Shown piece after piece: positions 14,967 to 23,502 of a stretch of 64,000 nt of DNA (within the stretch, counting starts at the first letter, position 1; each line of letters opens with the position of its first letter). Made by a program: the position numbers and the translations under genes. Source of the DNA: Fictibacillus nanhaiensis (lineage in GTDB: Bacteria; Bacillota; Bacilli; Bacillales; Fictibacillaceae). Under the pieces are notes generated by a model. It did no database searches. It saw nothing but the letters and a program-made list of their open reading frames with translations, and was not told the origin of the DNA. Location of the stretch: NCBI GenBank assembly GCA_016401345.1, contig JAEACG010000005.1, positions 62,001-126,000 of the forward strand, written 5' to 3'.

Positions 14967-15710
14967 TTATCTTCCTAGTGTCGGTGCTATCCACACCTCG
15001 CCGGTCCCTTCAAAAACGTGCAGGTAACCCTCTCCACTTGTCGCCGAACCGATGATAGAAGAGGAAGCTCGTTTAACAGAAAAATCGATATCCCCTTTTC
15101 TTAAAAGTGCAAAGTTACCATCCACTTGAAGCTTTTCATCATGAAGCTCTACCTTCATAATCTGTTGAAGCGGAACAGGACTTTGAAGCACGCAAAAGCC
15201 AGAGCCTCTTAATCTCGTTTGAAACAGCCCGTCTTCTCCTTTTATAGAAGAAGTTAGTTTTTGTCTGGCTACACCTAATTGCACGGATGGTTCTGCCGCA
15301 TAAAACATTCCGCGATCAGCAACTACTTCTTCGTCATTTAAGTTCAACAACAAATAGTGACCATACGACGGCTCTAAATAGATTTCTCCCGTTCCTTCAT
15401 ACAATGGTTTAAACAAAGATTCTTCCGTTAAAATATTGGAAGCCATCTTCTTCATGAATCCTCCAACTCCACCGGCATTACTTTTCAGTCCTAGATCACC
15501 TTTCATAAACTGCAATGCTCCCGCCTCAGCTTGAACAGCTCCTTGGCGCAATGTGATACGAACTTGTTTTAACGATATCCCGGTTTCTTTGGCATAATAC
15601 GAGGAACTTGAACCTGCGCTTGTTACAGGCAACTGCTTATATTCAAGGACTTCAAATGTCGCTCGACGTCCTTCTTCTTTTTCAATAACGGTAAAAAGAG
15701 ATTCATTCAT
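14967..15710 (-). CDS. AIM24 family protein
   Basis: A 247-residue protein of the AIM24 family (double-stranded beta-helix proteins related to the mitochondrial AIM24; role in bacteria unclear). Gly-rich turns (LGLKSNAGGVGGFMKKM) and GEGYLHVFEGTGEVWIAP near the C-terminus are typical. The start is ATG at 15710, 9 bases after GAGGAGG; Met codons further upstream lie in or before the ribosome binding site. It is monocistronic and soluble. Confidence 0.78.
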   Translation of the reverse strand: MNESLFTVIEKEEGRRATFEVLEYKQLPVTSAGSSSSYYAKETGISLKQVRITLRQGAVQAEAGALQFMKGDLGLKSNAGGVGGFMKKMASNILTEESLFKPLYEGTGEIYLEPSYGHYLLLNLNDEEVVADRGMFYAAEPSVQLGVARQKLTSSIKGEDGLFQTRLRGSGFCVLQSPVPLQQIMKVELHDEKLQVDGNFALLRKGDIDFSVKRASSSIIGSATSGEGYLHVFEGTGEVWIAPTLGR

Positions 15711-15829
15711 AACCATCATCCTCCTCTTCCTAGCATAACAAACTCTGACTTTGTTTAAACAAAGCGTGGTATAATTCACACAAAGATAATGACTATTGCT
15801 AAAAGAATAAGAGAGAGGCGTGATTAGAC

Positions 15830-16171
15830 GTGCAAAACAAAATCATTCTTGTAACAACTGACTCATTTGGTACTGGCAATGATCCTGCTCTTGGAGAAAA
15901 TGTAATGGAAACGTATTTTACTGTTTTAAAACAGCAATCTGATCTTCCAGTTGCTATCTTTTTCATGAATCGCGGCGTATATTGTCTCACAGAACAGTCT
16001 CTATGTTCGCTGCATCTTAAGGAAATTGAAGAAAAAGGTGTTAAAGTATTCGCCTGCAAGACATGTGTTGACCACTATAACGTTGAAAATGAGCTTGCGG
16101 CTGGGGAAATTTCAGGAATGGCACACTTTGTAGAGCTGTCTGCTACATATGAAGTTATTACGATTGCATAA
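15830..16171 (+). CDS. DsrE-family protein, YedF-like
   Basis: A 113-residue DsrE/TusD-type fold protein that resembles the C-terminal half of YedF, a sulfurtransferase-like protein linked to selenium metabolism. Shared features are the VTTDSFGTGNDPALG start, FFMNRGVY, EEKGVKVFACKTC (cf. CGTC in YedF) and LAAGEISGM. It lacks the N-terminal TusA-like domain of full YedF. The start is GTG at 15830 with GAGAGG upstream. It is a single gene. Cys76 and Cys79 in CKTC are candidate sulfur or selenium carriers. Confidence 0.72.
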   Translation: MQNKIILVTTDSFGTGNDPALGENVMETYFTVLKQQSDLPVAIFFMNRGVYCLTEQSLCSLHLKEIEEKGVKVFACKTCVDHYNVENELAAGEISGMAHFVELSATYEVITIA

Positions 16172-16220
16172 TTTATAAGTTTTCAAACTTCCTTTTAGTG
16201 TTTATCGTGGGTTTTGAATG

Positions 16221-16349
16221 TGGTTAATTTCCGCTCCAGGTTGCTCGCTTTCCGCGGGGCAGGCGGTGAGCCCCTTGCCGCTTTGCGCCCTTAAGGGTCT
16301 CACCTGACCGCCAGTCCCGCAGGAGTCGGCAACCTTACGCTTCAATCAA
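16221..16349. repeat. GC-rich dispersed palindromic repeat, copy 2 (short form)
   Basis: Same orientation as copy 1 and the reverse of copies 3 and 4. It carries TTTCCGCTCCAGG, GCTCGCTTTCCGCGGGGC and GTCCCGCAGGAGTC. The stretch 16172-16460 contains otherwise only a terminator. Confidence 0.8.
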
Positions 16350-16414
16350 CTTGCAATGAAGAAGTAAGGAAAACAAGATCCAATAGCAACACTTCTTGAG
16401 AAATTAATTTTAAT

Positions 16415-16453
16415 AACAAAAAAACGTACACCTAACTTGCTGGTGTACGTTTT
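16415..16453 (-). terminator. Terminator of the YggT-family gene
   Basis: Stem AACGTACACC/GGTGTACGTT with a 9-base loop, T run on the minus strand. Confidence 0.8.
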
Positions 16454-16459
16454 CTGGTT

Positions 16460-16843
16460 TTATCTTCTTTCTTCTCGGATAATTCTCTTTTCTCTAGTCG
16501 TTGCCTCGTCTCGGACAACGGGTTCTTCTCTAATCACCGTTTCACGATGAACGTGATCTGCTTTTCTCACTGAGAATAGCCTTTTCAGCAGCATGCCGAC
16601 TACACCGTACACAATGATTGCAACAATCGTAGACAATTCGATCAGAAATCCATTGGCTAGTTCGACGTTTGGAAAAATCGCTGCAAATGGTAATAGAAGC
16701 GGTTGGCTCAGACCGTATATGAGCTGTGCAAAAGCTGCTCCTTCATTTGCATTAAACAGCTGGAAAATAAAACGTAAAATTAAGATAAGCTGAATGATAC
16801 CGACTATGAATGAAATAATTGTGGCTGGAACGGAACGCCTCAT
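16460..16843 (-). CDS. YggT-family membrane protein
   Basis: A 127-residue protein with two membrane segments (about 8-30 and 66-88). The first hydrophobic block with ILRFIFQLFNANEGAAFAQ and LSQPLLLPFAAIFP matches the YggT domain. A Glu/Arg-rich cytoplasmic tail (repeats of the type IREEPVVRDE) of about 35 residues follows and is longer than usual. Its function is unknown; YggT proteins are linked to osmotic shock and division-associated loci. It is not in an operon. Confidence 0.72.
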   Translation of the reverse strand: MRRSVPATIISFIVGIIQLILILRFIFQLFNANEGAAFAQLIYGLSQPLLLPFAAIFPNVELANGFLIELSTIVAIIVYGVVGMLLKRLFSVRKADHVHRETVIREEPVVRDEATTREKRIIREERR

Positions 16844-16899
16844 CGCAATTCCCTCATTTCATTGGATTTGCTACTAAACATACCCTTCTTTTCACAACA

Positions 16900-17727
16900 T
16901 TAAGCATGCTCAATCGGTTTATTACTTTGGTCATACTGACTTAGCCAATTCTCCGTAAAGTCTACGAGTTCTTTCTGTGGAATCAGTCGACAATCAGCCA
17001 TCCCAACTTTTCCTTTTCTGACTGGATAACTATTTTGCTCGTAAACCTCTCCAATCTCTTCAAACAATTCTTCTCGATAAGAGATCTGAGTGAACGACTT
17101 CCAAACTCTTTTTCCATCGCTAAAAAACGGGCCTGCATTTTGTTCTGTTTTGGGTGACGGTACGCGATGTTCTGCTAAGTGCATGGAGGTATTCGAATCA
17201 TAGTCTACACCTAATAAAAGAACATGACCTTGAAGTTCGTAAACTCTTCCAAGAGGTGACTGTTCGCCTAAACCGAAATCAACCGAATGATCGTTTATGA
17301 TGGTTTCTTTATTTTTGCCCCATGCAGCAAAAGATTCTGTTGGATGATTGCTTCTTAAGACACCCGGAAACGTGCGAAATGCTTCTACAATCGCTCCCAT
17401 AAAATAGGTCGGTGTTACAGCTGGATCAAACGCAGGCATCTCTTCTATGATTGTTGGCCACCAATCCTTTGGAACTGGTGGATTCAGCCACCCTGCCGGA
17501 TCAGAATAATGAGCCGTGTGTGTAGGCATAATCAATGTTCCTTCTTCCGTTATAACGTCCATTAACGCTTGTACAACTGCCACAGGTCCTCCTACAACCC
17601 AACCTAGTGACTTCAAGCTAGAGTGAACGATAACGGTCATTCCTTTTTTTAATCCTAATGATCTAAGATCTTCTGCTAAAGTGACCCTCGTTTTTGGATA
17701 ATCTGTATGTAATTCTATACTACTCAC
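16900..17727 (-). CDS. AAC(3)-family N-acetyltransferase (YokD-like)
   Basis: An antibiotic N-acetyltransferase-family protein of about 275 residues: VIVHSSLKSLGWVVGGP near the start, the LIMPTHTAHYSDP block, SNHPTESFAAWG, and the LLLGVDYDSNTSMHLAEHR segment with the catalytic His. The family acetylates the 3-amino group of aminoglycosides, but many chromosomal Bacillus members such as YokD have no shown resistance role. The open frame starts at 17763, yet that ATG forms part of a TATAATG sequence that looks like a -10 box. A GTG at 17727 gives the usual family length, so I prefer it with modest confidence. Confidence 0.8.
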   Translation of the reverse strand: MSSIELHTDYPKTRVTLAEDLRSLGLKKGMTVIVHSSLKSLGWVVGGPVAVVQALMDVITEEGTLIMPTHTAHYSDPAGWLNPPVPKDWWPTIIEEMPAFDPAVTPTYFMGAIVEAFRTFPGVLRSNHPTESFAAWGKNKETIINDHSVDFGLGEQSPLGRVYELQGHVLLLGVDYDSNTSMHLAEHRVPSPKTEQNAGPFFSDGKRVWKSFTQISYREELFEEIGEVYEQNSYPVRKGKVGMADCRLIPQKELVDFTENWLSQYDQSNKPIEHA

Positions 17728-17827
17728 ACTTCTCACAACCTTCAGCTTTTTATGTACTCCCATTATACCAAAAAGAAATGGAATACTTTGGTTATGACTG
17801 ATTTTGATTATTTTTGGTTGTTTATGA

Positions 17828-17856
17828 TTGAAAATTGTAAGGGCTTACGTTACAAT
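17828..17856 (+). promoter_or_regulatory. fru operon promoter with overlapping inverted-repeat operator
   Basis: TTGAAA (17828-17833), 17 bases, TACAAT (17851-17856). ATTGTAA (17834-17840) and TTACAAT (17850-17856) form a 7-bp inverted repeat over the spacer and -10, a natural site for FruR repression. Confidence 0.6.
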
Positions 17857-17891
17857 GATGTCAAAGATAGAGAACATTTGGAGGTGTCAGG

Positions 17892-18644
17892 ATGCTTACA
17901 CCTGAAAGACATCGTAAGATTATTGAAGTTTTAGGCGAAAAGTCAGTAGTAACCATACAAGAACTCGTAGAAGCAACAGCGTCCTCTGAGTCTACGATAC
18001 GCAGAGATTTAAGTCAGTTGCAGAAAGAAAAGAAATTAAAACGCGTACATGGGGGAGCTTCCCTTACTCACCAAAAAAGCGAGGAATTGAGCTTATTTGA
18101 AAAATCAGATAGAAACGCTGTAGAAAAACAAAGAATTGCACAATATGCTTGCGACTTAGTTGAGAATGGAGATTGTATCTATCTTGATGCAGGTACGACA
18201 ACACTAAAGATGATTCCTCATCTAAAGGATAGAGAGATTACGGTAGTAACGAATGCCATCTCGCACCTCGATGCGTTAAGTGAGCACGAAATTAAAACGT
18301 ACTTGATAGGCGGACTTGTTAAGTCTAAAACGAAAGCACTTGTTGGCAGCAGTGCGATTAAGAGTTTGAGTTCCTACCGATTTGATAAGGTGTTTCTTGG
18401 GATGAACGGCATTCATATGGAGGCAGGCTTCACTACGCCAGATCCGGAAGAAGCAGCAGTAAAAAGTTTAGCGATCTCTCTTTCACAAAAAGCATTCATA
18501 TTAGCTGATCATACGAAGTTTCATGAGACTTCGTTCTCAAAAGTAGCAGACTTAAGTGAGGCTATTATTATTACGAACGAAATTGATGATGACGTCATCT
18601 ATGACTTTCAAGACAAGACAGAGATAAGGGTTGTGACACCATGA
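17892..18644 (+). CDS. fruR: DeoR-family regulator of the fructose operon
   Basis: A 250-residue DeoR-type repressor. The N-terminal winged HTH (EASESTIRRDL-type helix at about 30-45, here SSESTIRRDLSQLQ) is followed by the sugar-phosphate-sensing domain with YLDAGTTTLKMIPHL and VLGMNGI-like segments. It is the first gene of fruR-fruK-fruA, and the stop overlaps the fruK start by 4 bases. It is expected to respond to fructose 1-phosphate. GGAGG lies 7 bases before the ATG. Confidence 0.9.
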   Translation: MLTPERHRKIIEVLGEKSVVTIQELVEATASSESTIRRDLSQLQKEKKLKRVHGGASLTHQKSEELSLFEKSDRNAVEKQRIAQYACDLVENGDCIYLDAGTTTLKMIPHLKDREITVVTNAISHLDALSEHEIKTYLIGGLVKSKTKALVGSSAIKSLSSYRFDKVFLGMNGIHMEAGFTTPDPEEAAVKSLAISLSQKAFILADHTKFHETSFSKVADLSEAIIITNEIDDDVIYDFQDKTEIRVVTP

Positions 18645-19558
18645 TTTATACTTGCACACTCAATCCATCCATCGATTATATAGCTCGAGTGGAGGATTTT
18701 AAAGAAGGACATTTAAACCGCACATCAGATACATTTGTATACCCCGGTGGAAAAGGCATCAACGTTTCACGCGTCCTAAAGCATCTTGGGATAGACAGTA
18801 CTGCGCTTGGCTACACCGGTGGCTTTACCGGTGCTTTTTTAAAAGACTTTTTAACAGAAGAGCAAATTCTTCATGATTTTATAAATGTTTCAGAAGTTAC
18901 GAGAATTAATGTGAAGCTCAAATCTCATAAGGAAACAGAGATTAATGGTCTTGGACCTTCTATCTCTATAGAAAAACAACATGATTTACTTCAAAAGATC
19001 GACCACATGAGCGAAGGTGATTTCCTCCTTCTCGCAGGAAGCATTCCACCATCGATCTCAGAGGATTTTTATGCAGAGATCGCAAAAAAGTGTAAAGACC
19101 AAGGCATTCACGCGGTCATTGATACGGCTGGAGAAGCACTGCGGAAGACGTTATCGTTTCAGCCCTTTTTAATCAAACCAAACCACCATGAACTGGGAGA
19201 ACTTTTCCAAACAAACGTTAACAATAAAGAAGATGCTATTTTTTACGGCAAAAAGCTGTTAGAAGCTGGTGTACAGAATGTCATCGTTTCTATGGCTGGA
19301 GATGGCGCAATCTTTCTTAACAAAGATACTGTCCTAATATCAAACGTACCTGTTGGAACCGTTAAAAATTCAGTAGGTGCTGGCGATTCGGTTGTAGCAG
19401 GATTCCTATCTCAGATCATCCAAGAGCGTGACCTCTCTACCGCGTTTCAATACGGAGTTGCTGCAGGAAGTGCCACTGCTTTTTCAGAAGACTTGTGCAC
19501 GCTAGAACAGGTAGAATCGTTACGCAAACAGATCGTTATAGAAGAATTAACAAGATAA
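18641..19558 (+). CDS. fruK: 1-phosphofructokinase
   Basis: A 305-residue PfkB-family kinase that converts fructose 1-phosphate to fructose 1,6-bisphosphate. It shows the first signature PGGKGINVSRVLKHLG (about 36-51) and the second signature with the catalytic Asp in NSVGAGDSVVAGFL (about 245-258). Length and both motifs are typical. Translationally coupled to fruR. Confidence 0.93.
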   Translation: MIYTCTLNPSIDYIARVEDFKEGHLNRTSDTFVYPGGKGINVSRVLKHLGIDSTALGYTGGFTGAFLKDFLTEEQILHDFINVSEVTRINVKLKSHKETEINGLGPSISIEKQHDLLQKIDHMSEGDFLLLAGSIPPSISEDFYAEIAKKCKDQGIHAVIDTAGEALRKTLSFQPFLIKPNHHELGELFQTNVNNKEDAIFYGKKLLEAGVQNVIVSMAGDGAIFLNKDTVLISNVPVGTVKNSVGAGDSVVAGFLSQIIQERDLSTAFQYGVAAGSATAFSEDLCTLEQVESLRKQIVIEELTR

Positions 19559-19573
19559 CGAGGAGGAATGATG

Positions 19574-21475
19574 ATGAAAATCACGGATTTATTAACAAAA
19601 GATACAATCTTATTAAACTTACAGTCTCAATCCAAAGAAGCAGTAATCGATGAATTAATTGAGAAACTGCATACAGCTGGAAAACTAAGTGATAAAAAAG
19701 AATATAAAGAAGCAATCTTAGCCAGAGAAAGCCAAAGTACAACAGGTATTGGTGAAGGAATCGCCATACCTCATGCAAAAACAAATGCTGTAAGCGAGCC
19801 TGCTATCGCTTTCGGCCGTTCAACAGACGGCATCGATTATGAATCTTTGGATGGTCAAAACGCGCATCTGTTTTTTATGATCGCTGCATATGAAGGCGCT
19901 AACAATGACCATTTAGCAACACTCTCTAGACTCTCAAGCTTTTTGATGGACCCTAATTTCAGATCGAAACTTCAATCTGCTACAACAGAAAAAGAGATCT
20001 TAGATGCGATTGATGCTAAAGAAAAAGAGATGGAGAAAGAAGATGCTCCGACCTCTTCTTCATCAAAACAAAAAATACTAGCCGTTACAGCCTGTCCTAC
20101 AGGAATTGCTCATACGTATATGGCCGCTGATGCGCTAAAAGCAAAAGCGAAGGAAATGGACGTCAACTTAAAAGTAGAAACAAATGGTTCGAGCGGAATT
20201 AAAAACGCACTTACGAAAGAAGATATTGATGAAGCTCATGCGATTATTGTCGCTGCAGACAAACAAGTTGAGATGGAGCGTTTCAACGGCAAGCACGTAA
20301 TTCAAGTCCCAGTTGCTCAAGGTATTCGAAAGCCTCAACAGCTCATTCAGCAAGCGTTAGATCAAGATGCTCCCGTTTATAAAAGTAACGGAGAAACCAA
20401 GGATGTTGATAATAAGAAAGCTGCTTCACCAGGAGGAAGATCTGGTTTTTATAAACACTTGATGAGCGGTGTCTCCAACATGCTTCCATTCGTTGTTGGT
20501 GGAGGAATTCTAATTGCCATCTCATTTATTTTCGGTATTAATGCAGCTGATCCGAAAGATCCTTCTTATCATCCGATCGCTGAAGCACTGAGCACGATAG
20601 GTGGCGGTAACGCGTTTGCTCTAATGATCCCTGTATTAGCAGGTTTTATTGCGATGAGTATCGCAGATCGTCCAGGATTTGCGCCAGGTATGGTCGGAGG
20701 ATTCATGGCCGCAACAGGCGGTGCAGGTTTCCTTGGTGGACTGATCGCTGGTTTCTTAGCAGGATATTTAGTTCTTGGATTAAAAAAGTTGTTTAGCAGC
20801 TTGCCTCAATCACTAGAAGGAATCAAACCTGTTCTTCTTTATCCTTTATTCGGTATCCTTCTCACCGGTCTAATCATGATGTTCATTGTGATTGAACCCG
20901 TGAAAGCATTGAACGACGCATTAACGTTGTGGTTAAAAGGAATGGGAACCGGAAATCTTGTATTCTTAGGTTTAATTCTAGGCGGAATGATGGCTGTCGA
21001 TATGGGTGGACCTATCAATAAAGCCGCTTTCACATTCGGTATCGCGATGATCGATGCAGGTAACTTTGCACCACATGCAGCCATTATGGCTGGTGGTATG
21101 GTGCCACCACTTGGTCTCGCACTATCAACAACATTGTTTAAAAAGAAATATACAAAAGCAGAACGAGAAGCGGGTAAGACTAACTACATTATGGGAGCTT
21201 CTTTTATTACAGAAGGTGCTATACCATTCGCTGCTGCCGACCCTGGTCGTGTAATCCCGGCCGCCGTTATAGGATCCGCTGTAGCTGGTGCATTATCTAT
21301 GGTATTCGGCATCGGACTTCCAGCACCACATGGAGGCGCGTTCGTTATCCCAATCGTAAACGGAAATCCGTTGTTATATGTATTAGCGATTCTGATCGGT
21401 TCAATCGTTACCGCTTTTATCGCGGGTATTCTAAAAAAAGAAGTTCAAGAAGACAGAAAAGAACTCGCAGCGTGA
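19574..21475 (+). CDS. fruA: PTS fructose transporter EIIABC
   Basis: A 633-residue three-domain permease that imports fructose as fructose 1-phosphate. The EIIA domain (about 1-145) has the phosphorylated His67 in IPHAKT; EIIB (about 165-265) has Cys174 in AVTACPTGIAHTYMA; and EIIC (about 295-620) has around nine membrane helices with the GEFAI-like loop. Three ATGs are in a row; the third at 19574 has GGAGG 7 bases upstream and gives the usual MKITDLL start. A strong terminator closes the operon. Confidence 0.94.
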   Translation: MKITDLLTKDTILLNLQSQSKEAVIDELIEKLHTAGKLSDKKEYKEAILARESQSTTGIGEGIAIPHAKTNAVSEPAIAFGRSTDGIDYESLDGQNAHLFFMIAAYEGANNDHLATLSRLSSFLMDPNFRSKLQSATTEKEILDAIDAKEKEMEKEDAPTSSSSKQKILAVTACPTGIAHTYMAADALKAKAKEMDVNLKVETNGSSGIKNALTKEDIDEAHAIIVAADKQVEMERFNGKHVIQVPVAQGIRKPQQLIQQALDQDAPVYKSNGETKDVDNKKAASPGGRSGFYKHLMSGVSNMLPFVVGGGILIAISFIFGINAADPKDPSYHPIAEALSTIGGGNAFALMIPVLAGFIAMSIADRPGFAPGMVGGFMAATGGAGFLGGLIAGFLAGYLVLGLKKLFSSLPQSLEGIKPVLLYPLFGILLTGLIMMFIVIEPVKALNDALTLWLKGMGTGNLVFLGLILGGMMAVDMGGPINKAAFTFGIAMIDAGNFAPHAAIMAGGMVPPLGLALSTTLFKKKYTKAEREAGKTNYIMGASFITEGAIPFAAADPGRVIPAAVIGSAVAGALSMVFGIGLPAPHGGAFVIPIVNGNPLLYVLAILIGSIVTAFIAGILKKEVQEDRKELAA

Positions 21476-21503
21476 TGTGAGCGGAAAAATTGAAACAGAA
21501 AAA

Positions 21504-21546
21504 GGATAAAACGAACTCGCCATGACGAGAAGTTTTATCCTTTTTC
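21504..21546 (+). terminator. fru operon terminator
   Basis: Stem GGATAAAAC/GTTTTATCC with inner CTCG/CGAG pairing, then TTTTTC. Confidence 0.8.
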
Positions 21547-21650
21547 TTATGTGATGTTTTATTTACTAAATCACTTTATGTTTGATCATCTTGAAATTGT
21601 TGTTATCAATTAGATTTTTAGCAAAAGATGTTTTTCTCTTCCTATGCAAG

Positions 21651-21900
21651 TTGATTGGAGCGCAAGGTGCGAGACTCCTATGGGACGAGCGGTCAGACCG
21701 AAAAGTGGAAGTGGCTCGTTCAGCCCCGATAAGCAAAAGGTGAATGGGCTAGGAAGGCGCTTTTTGCCTTCATGGCTATGAAGGCGCACTTTGCCTTCTT
21801 GACCGTTTAACTTTTGACCTCGAGGGGCTAGTCACTGCAACTAGGCAAGGGGCTCACCGGTCGCCCCATGGAAAGCGAGCAACCTGGAGCGGAGATCAAC
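21651..21900. repeat. GC-rich dispersed palindromic repeat, copy 3 (long form with nested module)
   Basis: The outer ends match copies 1 and 2. After CGAGCG comes an insert of about 170 bases beginning GTCAGACCGAAAAGTGGAAG and ending GCAACTAG, itself palindromic (CAAAAGGT with ACTTTTG, AGCCCC with GGGGCT). The inner part has two AAGGCGC...GCCTTC hairpins, where copy 4 has one. The 474-base stretch 21476-21950 holds nothing else except the fru terminator. Confidence 0.8.
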
Positions 21901-21949
21901 TACTAATGAGAGCTACTAAGTAAATTGAAACAGCTTTTTAGTTTGATAA

Positions 21950-22735
21950 TTAAACTTCTCTCGGAATCCATTCACCAAGAAGCTCACCCATCTTAACTTT
22001 TCCTTTTTTTCCTGTGAACTTCAAAGCACCTTGTGGAATACACAATACTACGGTAGAGCCGAACGAAAAGTACCCAAATGAATCTCCTCTTTTTACAACA
22101 GGCTCATAATTCGTACGTTCAATCGTATTTACATTCAAAGCACCGACCATAACATGTGCAAGAGGTTGACCACCTGCATTCATTCTAGTAACTAATCTGT
22201 AATTCCGTGTTAACGGTCGTAGTCCATGACGTAATCCAAGCTCGTTGACCGGGGCAGCTTCTCTTCCTAGTGTGTATACGGACTCAACTTCAGCATCCAC
22301 AGGTACATGGACTTGATGGTAATCCGTAGGACTTAAATAGAAAACAAATACTTGTCCTCCACTGTATTTCTTTGCTTCTGATTCAGAACCTAATAACTCA
22401 GCCACCGTATATTCCTGTCCTTTTACAGTAAAACGGCTCTCTTCAGTAAGATGATCTACTACTGATAACACAGCATCACAAGGACTTACAAATGCATGAG
22501 CATCCGTTGGAACTGGACGAGCATCAGATTTTAAATCACGGATAAAAACATCATGAAGAGAATGATACTCTTTTAGCTCACGAGTGGCTTCGTTAATGTT
22601 TATTTTATATAGTTTCACGAATGAAGGAATGAAAGGTTTACTCGCTTTAGATTGTGCGAATTTTTTTAGTGAACGTGCCACGACTGGGTGGCCATTCAGT
22701 TCAAATAAATTTCTGTAAAATCTAGTCATATTCAT
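21950..22735 (-). CDS. psd: Phosphatidylserine decarboxylase
   Basis: A 261-residue Psd proenzyme that makes phosphatidylethanolamine at the membrane. The self-cleavage motif FGSTVV is present, with Ser227 becoming the pyruvoyl group. YLSPTDYHQVHVP carries the conserved His pair and SPCDAVLS the conserved Asp. The length fits the Bacillus short form. GGTGAT precedes the ATG. pssA is not adjacent, unlike in some relatives. Confidence 0.93.
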   Translation of the reverse strand: MNMTRFYRNLFELNGHPVVARSLKKFAQSKASKPFIPSFVKLYKININEATRELKEYHSLHDVFIRDLKSDARPVPTDAHAFVSPCDAVLSVVDHLTEESRFTVKGQEYTVAELLGSESEAKKYSGGQVFVFYLSPTDYHQVHVPVDAEVESVYTLGREAAPVNELGLRHGLRPLTRNYRLVTRMNAGGQPLAHVMVGALNVNTIERTNYEPVVKRGDSFGYFSFGSTVVLCIPQGALKFTGKKGKVKMGELLGEWIPREV

Positions 22736-22862
22736 GCTCTATCACCTAACTTTTAATTTTATGGAATGTTATCATTATTAATAACGGTATTCATTTGGTT
22801 GGTATTTTTTGATATGAATACAGTATAATGCATACTGCTAAATATATCAGCGTTTCATCTTC

Positions 22863-23396
22863 TTACATACTCTTTTTAGGCTCAGGTACCAACATCTGAA
22901 CGAGCTTAACCTTTTTATTATGCTTCGAAGGTCTGTTTGGCACATATTTGCCGATTAGTTCCTGCATTCCCTGACTAAGTTCTTCCCACTCTTCATCATT
23001 TAAATAAAGATCCAACTGGTTATATCCAAAAATGTCTGTTTTAAGATTTGTATTGCCGTTTAAATAAGCCTCCACCTCGCCTGTAACATTGGATACAAAC
23101 GTCATAAACATTTTCATATGATCTTCTTTTGATAAGTTAGCAGCTTCTTCAGCAGATATATATGCTGAATTCTGGTCCAGAGCATATGTACGCTCGACCG
23201 CACCTCGTACTTTTCTTTCTTCAACAACATATATGATCTCATTTTTACTAAGTAGATTTAAATGTCTGTATAACGTCGCTTGAGGAACTCCAGACACCCA
23301 TTCTTTTAATTCCATTACGGTAGCAGGACCTTTAGAAAGCTGCTGTATAATTTTCATTCGAACAGGATGTAAGATAAAATCTGATTTGCTTTGCAT
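22863..23396 (-). CDS. ArsR-like HTH transcriptional regulator
   Basis: A 177-residue regulator with an N-terminal winged helix of the ArsR/HTH_20 type (LHPVRMKIIQQLSKGPATV, then QATLYRHLNLLSKN as recognition helix) and a helical C-terminal domain of unknown ligand. No metal-binding Cys pattern is present. It is transcribed toward psd with an A/T-rich promoter region upstream; nhaC is upstream but has its own terminator. The target genes cannot be told; nhaC and psd are the nearest candidates. Confidence 0.75.
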   Translation of the reverse strand: MQSKSDFILHPVRMKIIQQLSKGPATVMELKEWVSGVPQATLYRHLNLLSKNEIIYVVEERKVRGAVERTYALDQNSAYISAEEAANLSKEDHMKMFMTFVSNVTGEVEAYLNGNTNLKTDIFGYNQLDLYLNDEEWEELSQGMQELIGKYVPNRPSKHNKKVKLVQMLVPEPKKSM

Positions 23397-23424
23397 GATA
23401 CAGAATCATCCTTTTTTTATTATT

Positions 23425-23449
23425 GTTATCGATAATGATAATAGTAAAC
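23425..23449. promoter_or_regulatory. Fur-box-like sequence upstream of the HTH regulator
   Basis: GATAATGATAAT (23431-23442) matches the first 12 positions of the 19-base Fur consensus, preceded by GTTATC; the right half is poor. It lies where the regulator's promoter should be. Confidence 0.3.
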
Positions 23450-23465
23450 CTCTTTGTTGTCAATG

Positions 23466-23494
23466 AAAAAGAAGCATCCCTCAAGATGCTTCTC
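23466..23494 (-). terminator. nhaC terminator
   Basis: Stem GAAGCATC/GATGCTTC with a 6-base loop and T run on the minus strand. Confidence 0.8.
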
Positions 23495-23502
23495 ATTATT
23501 CG

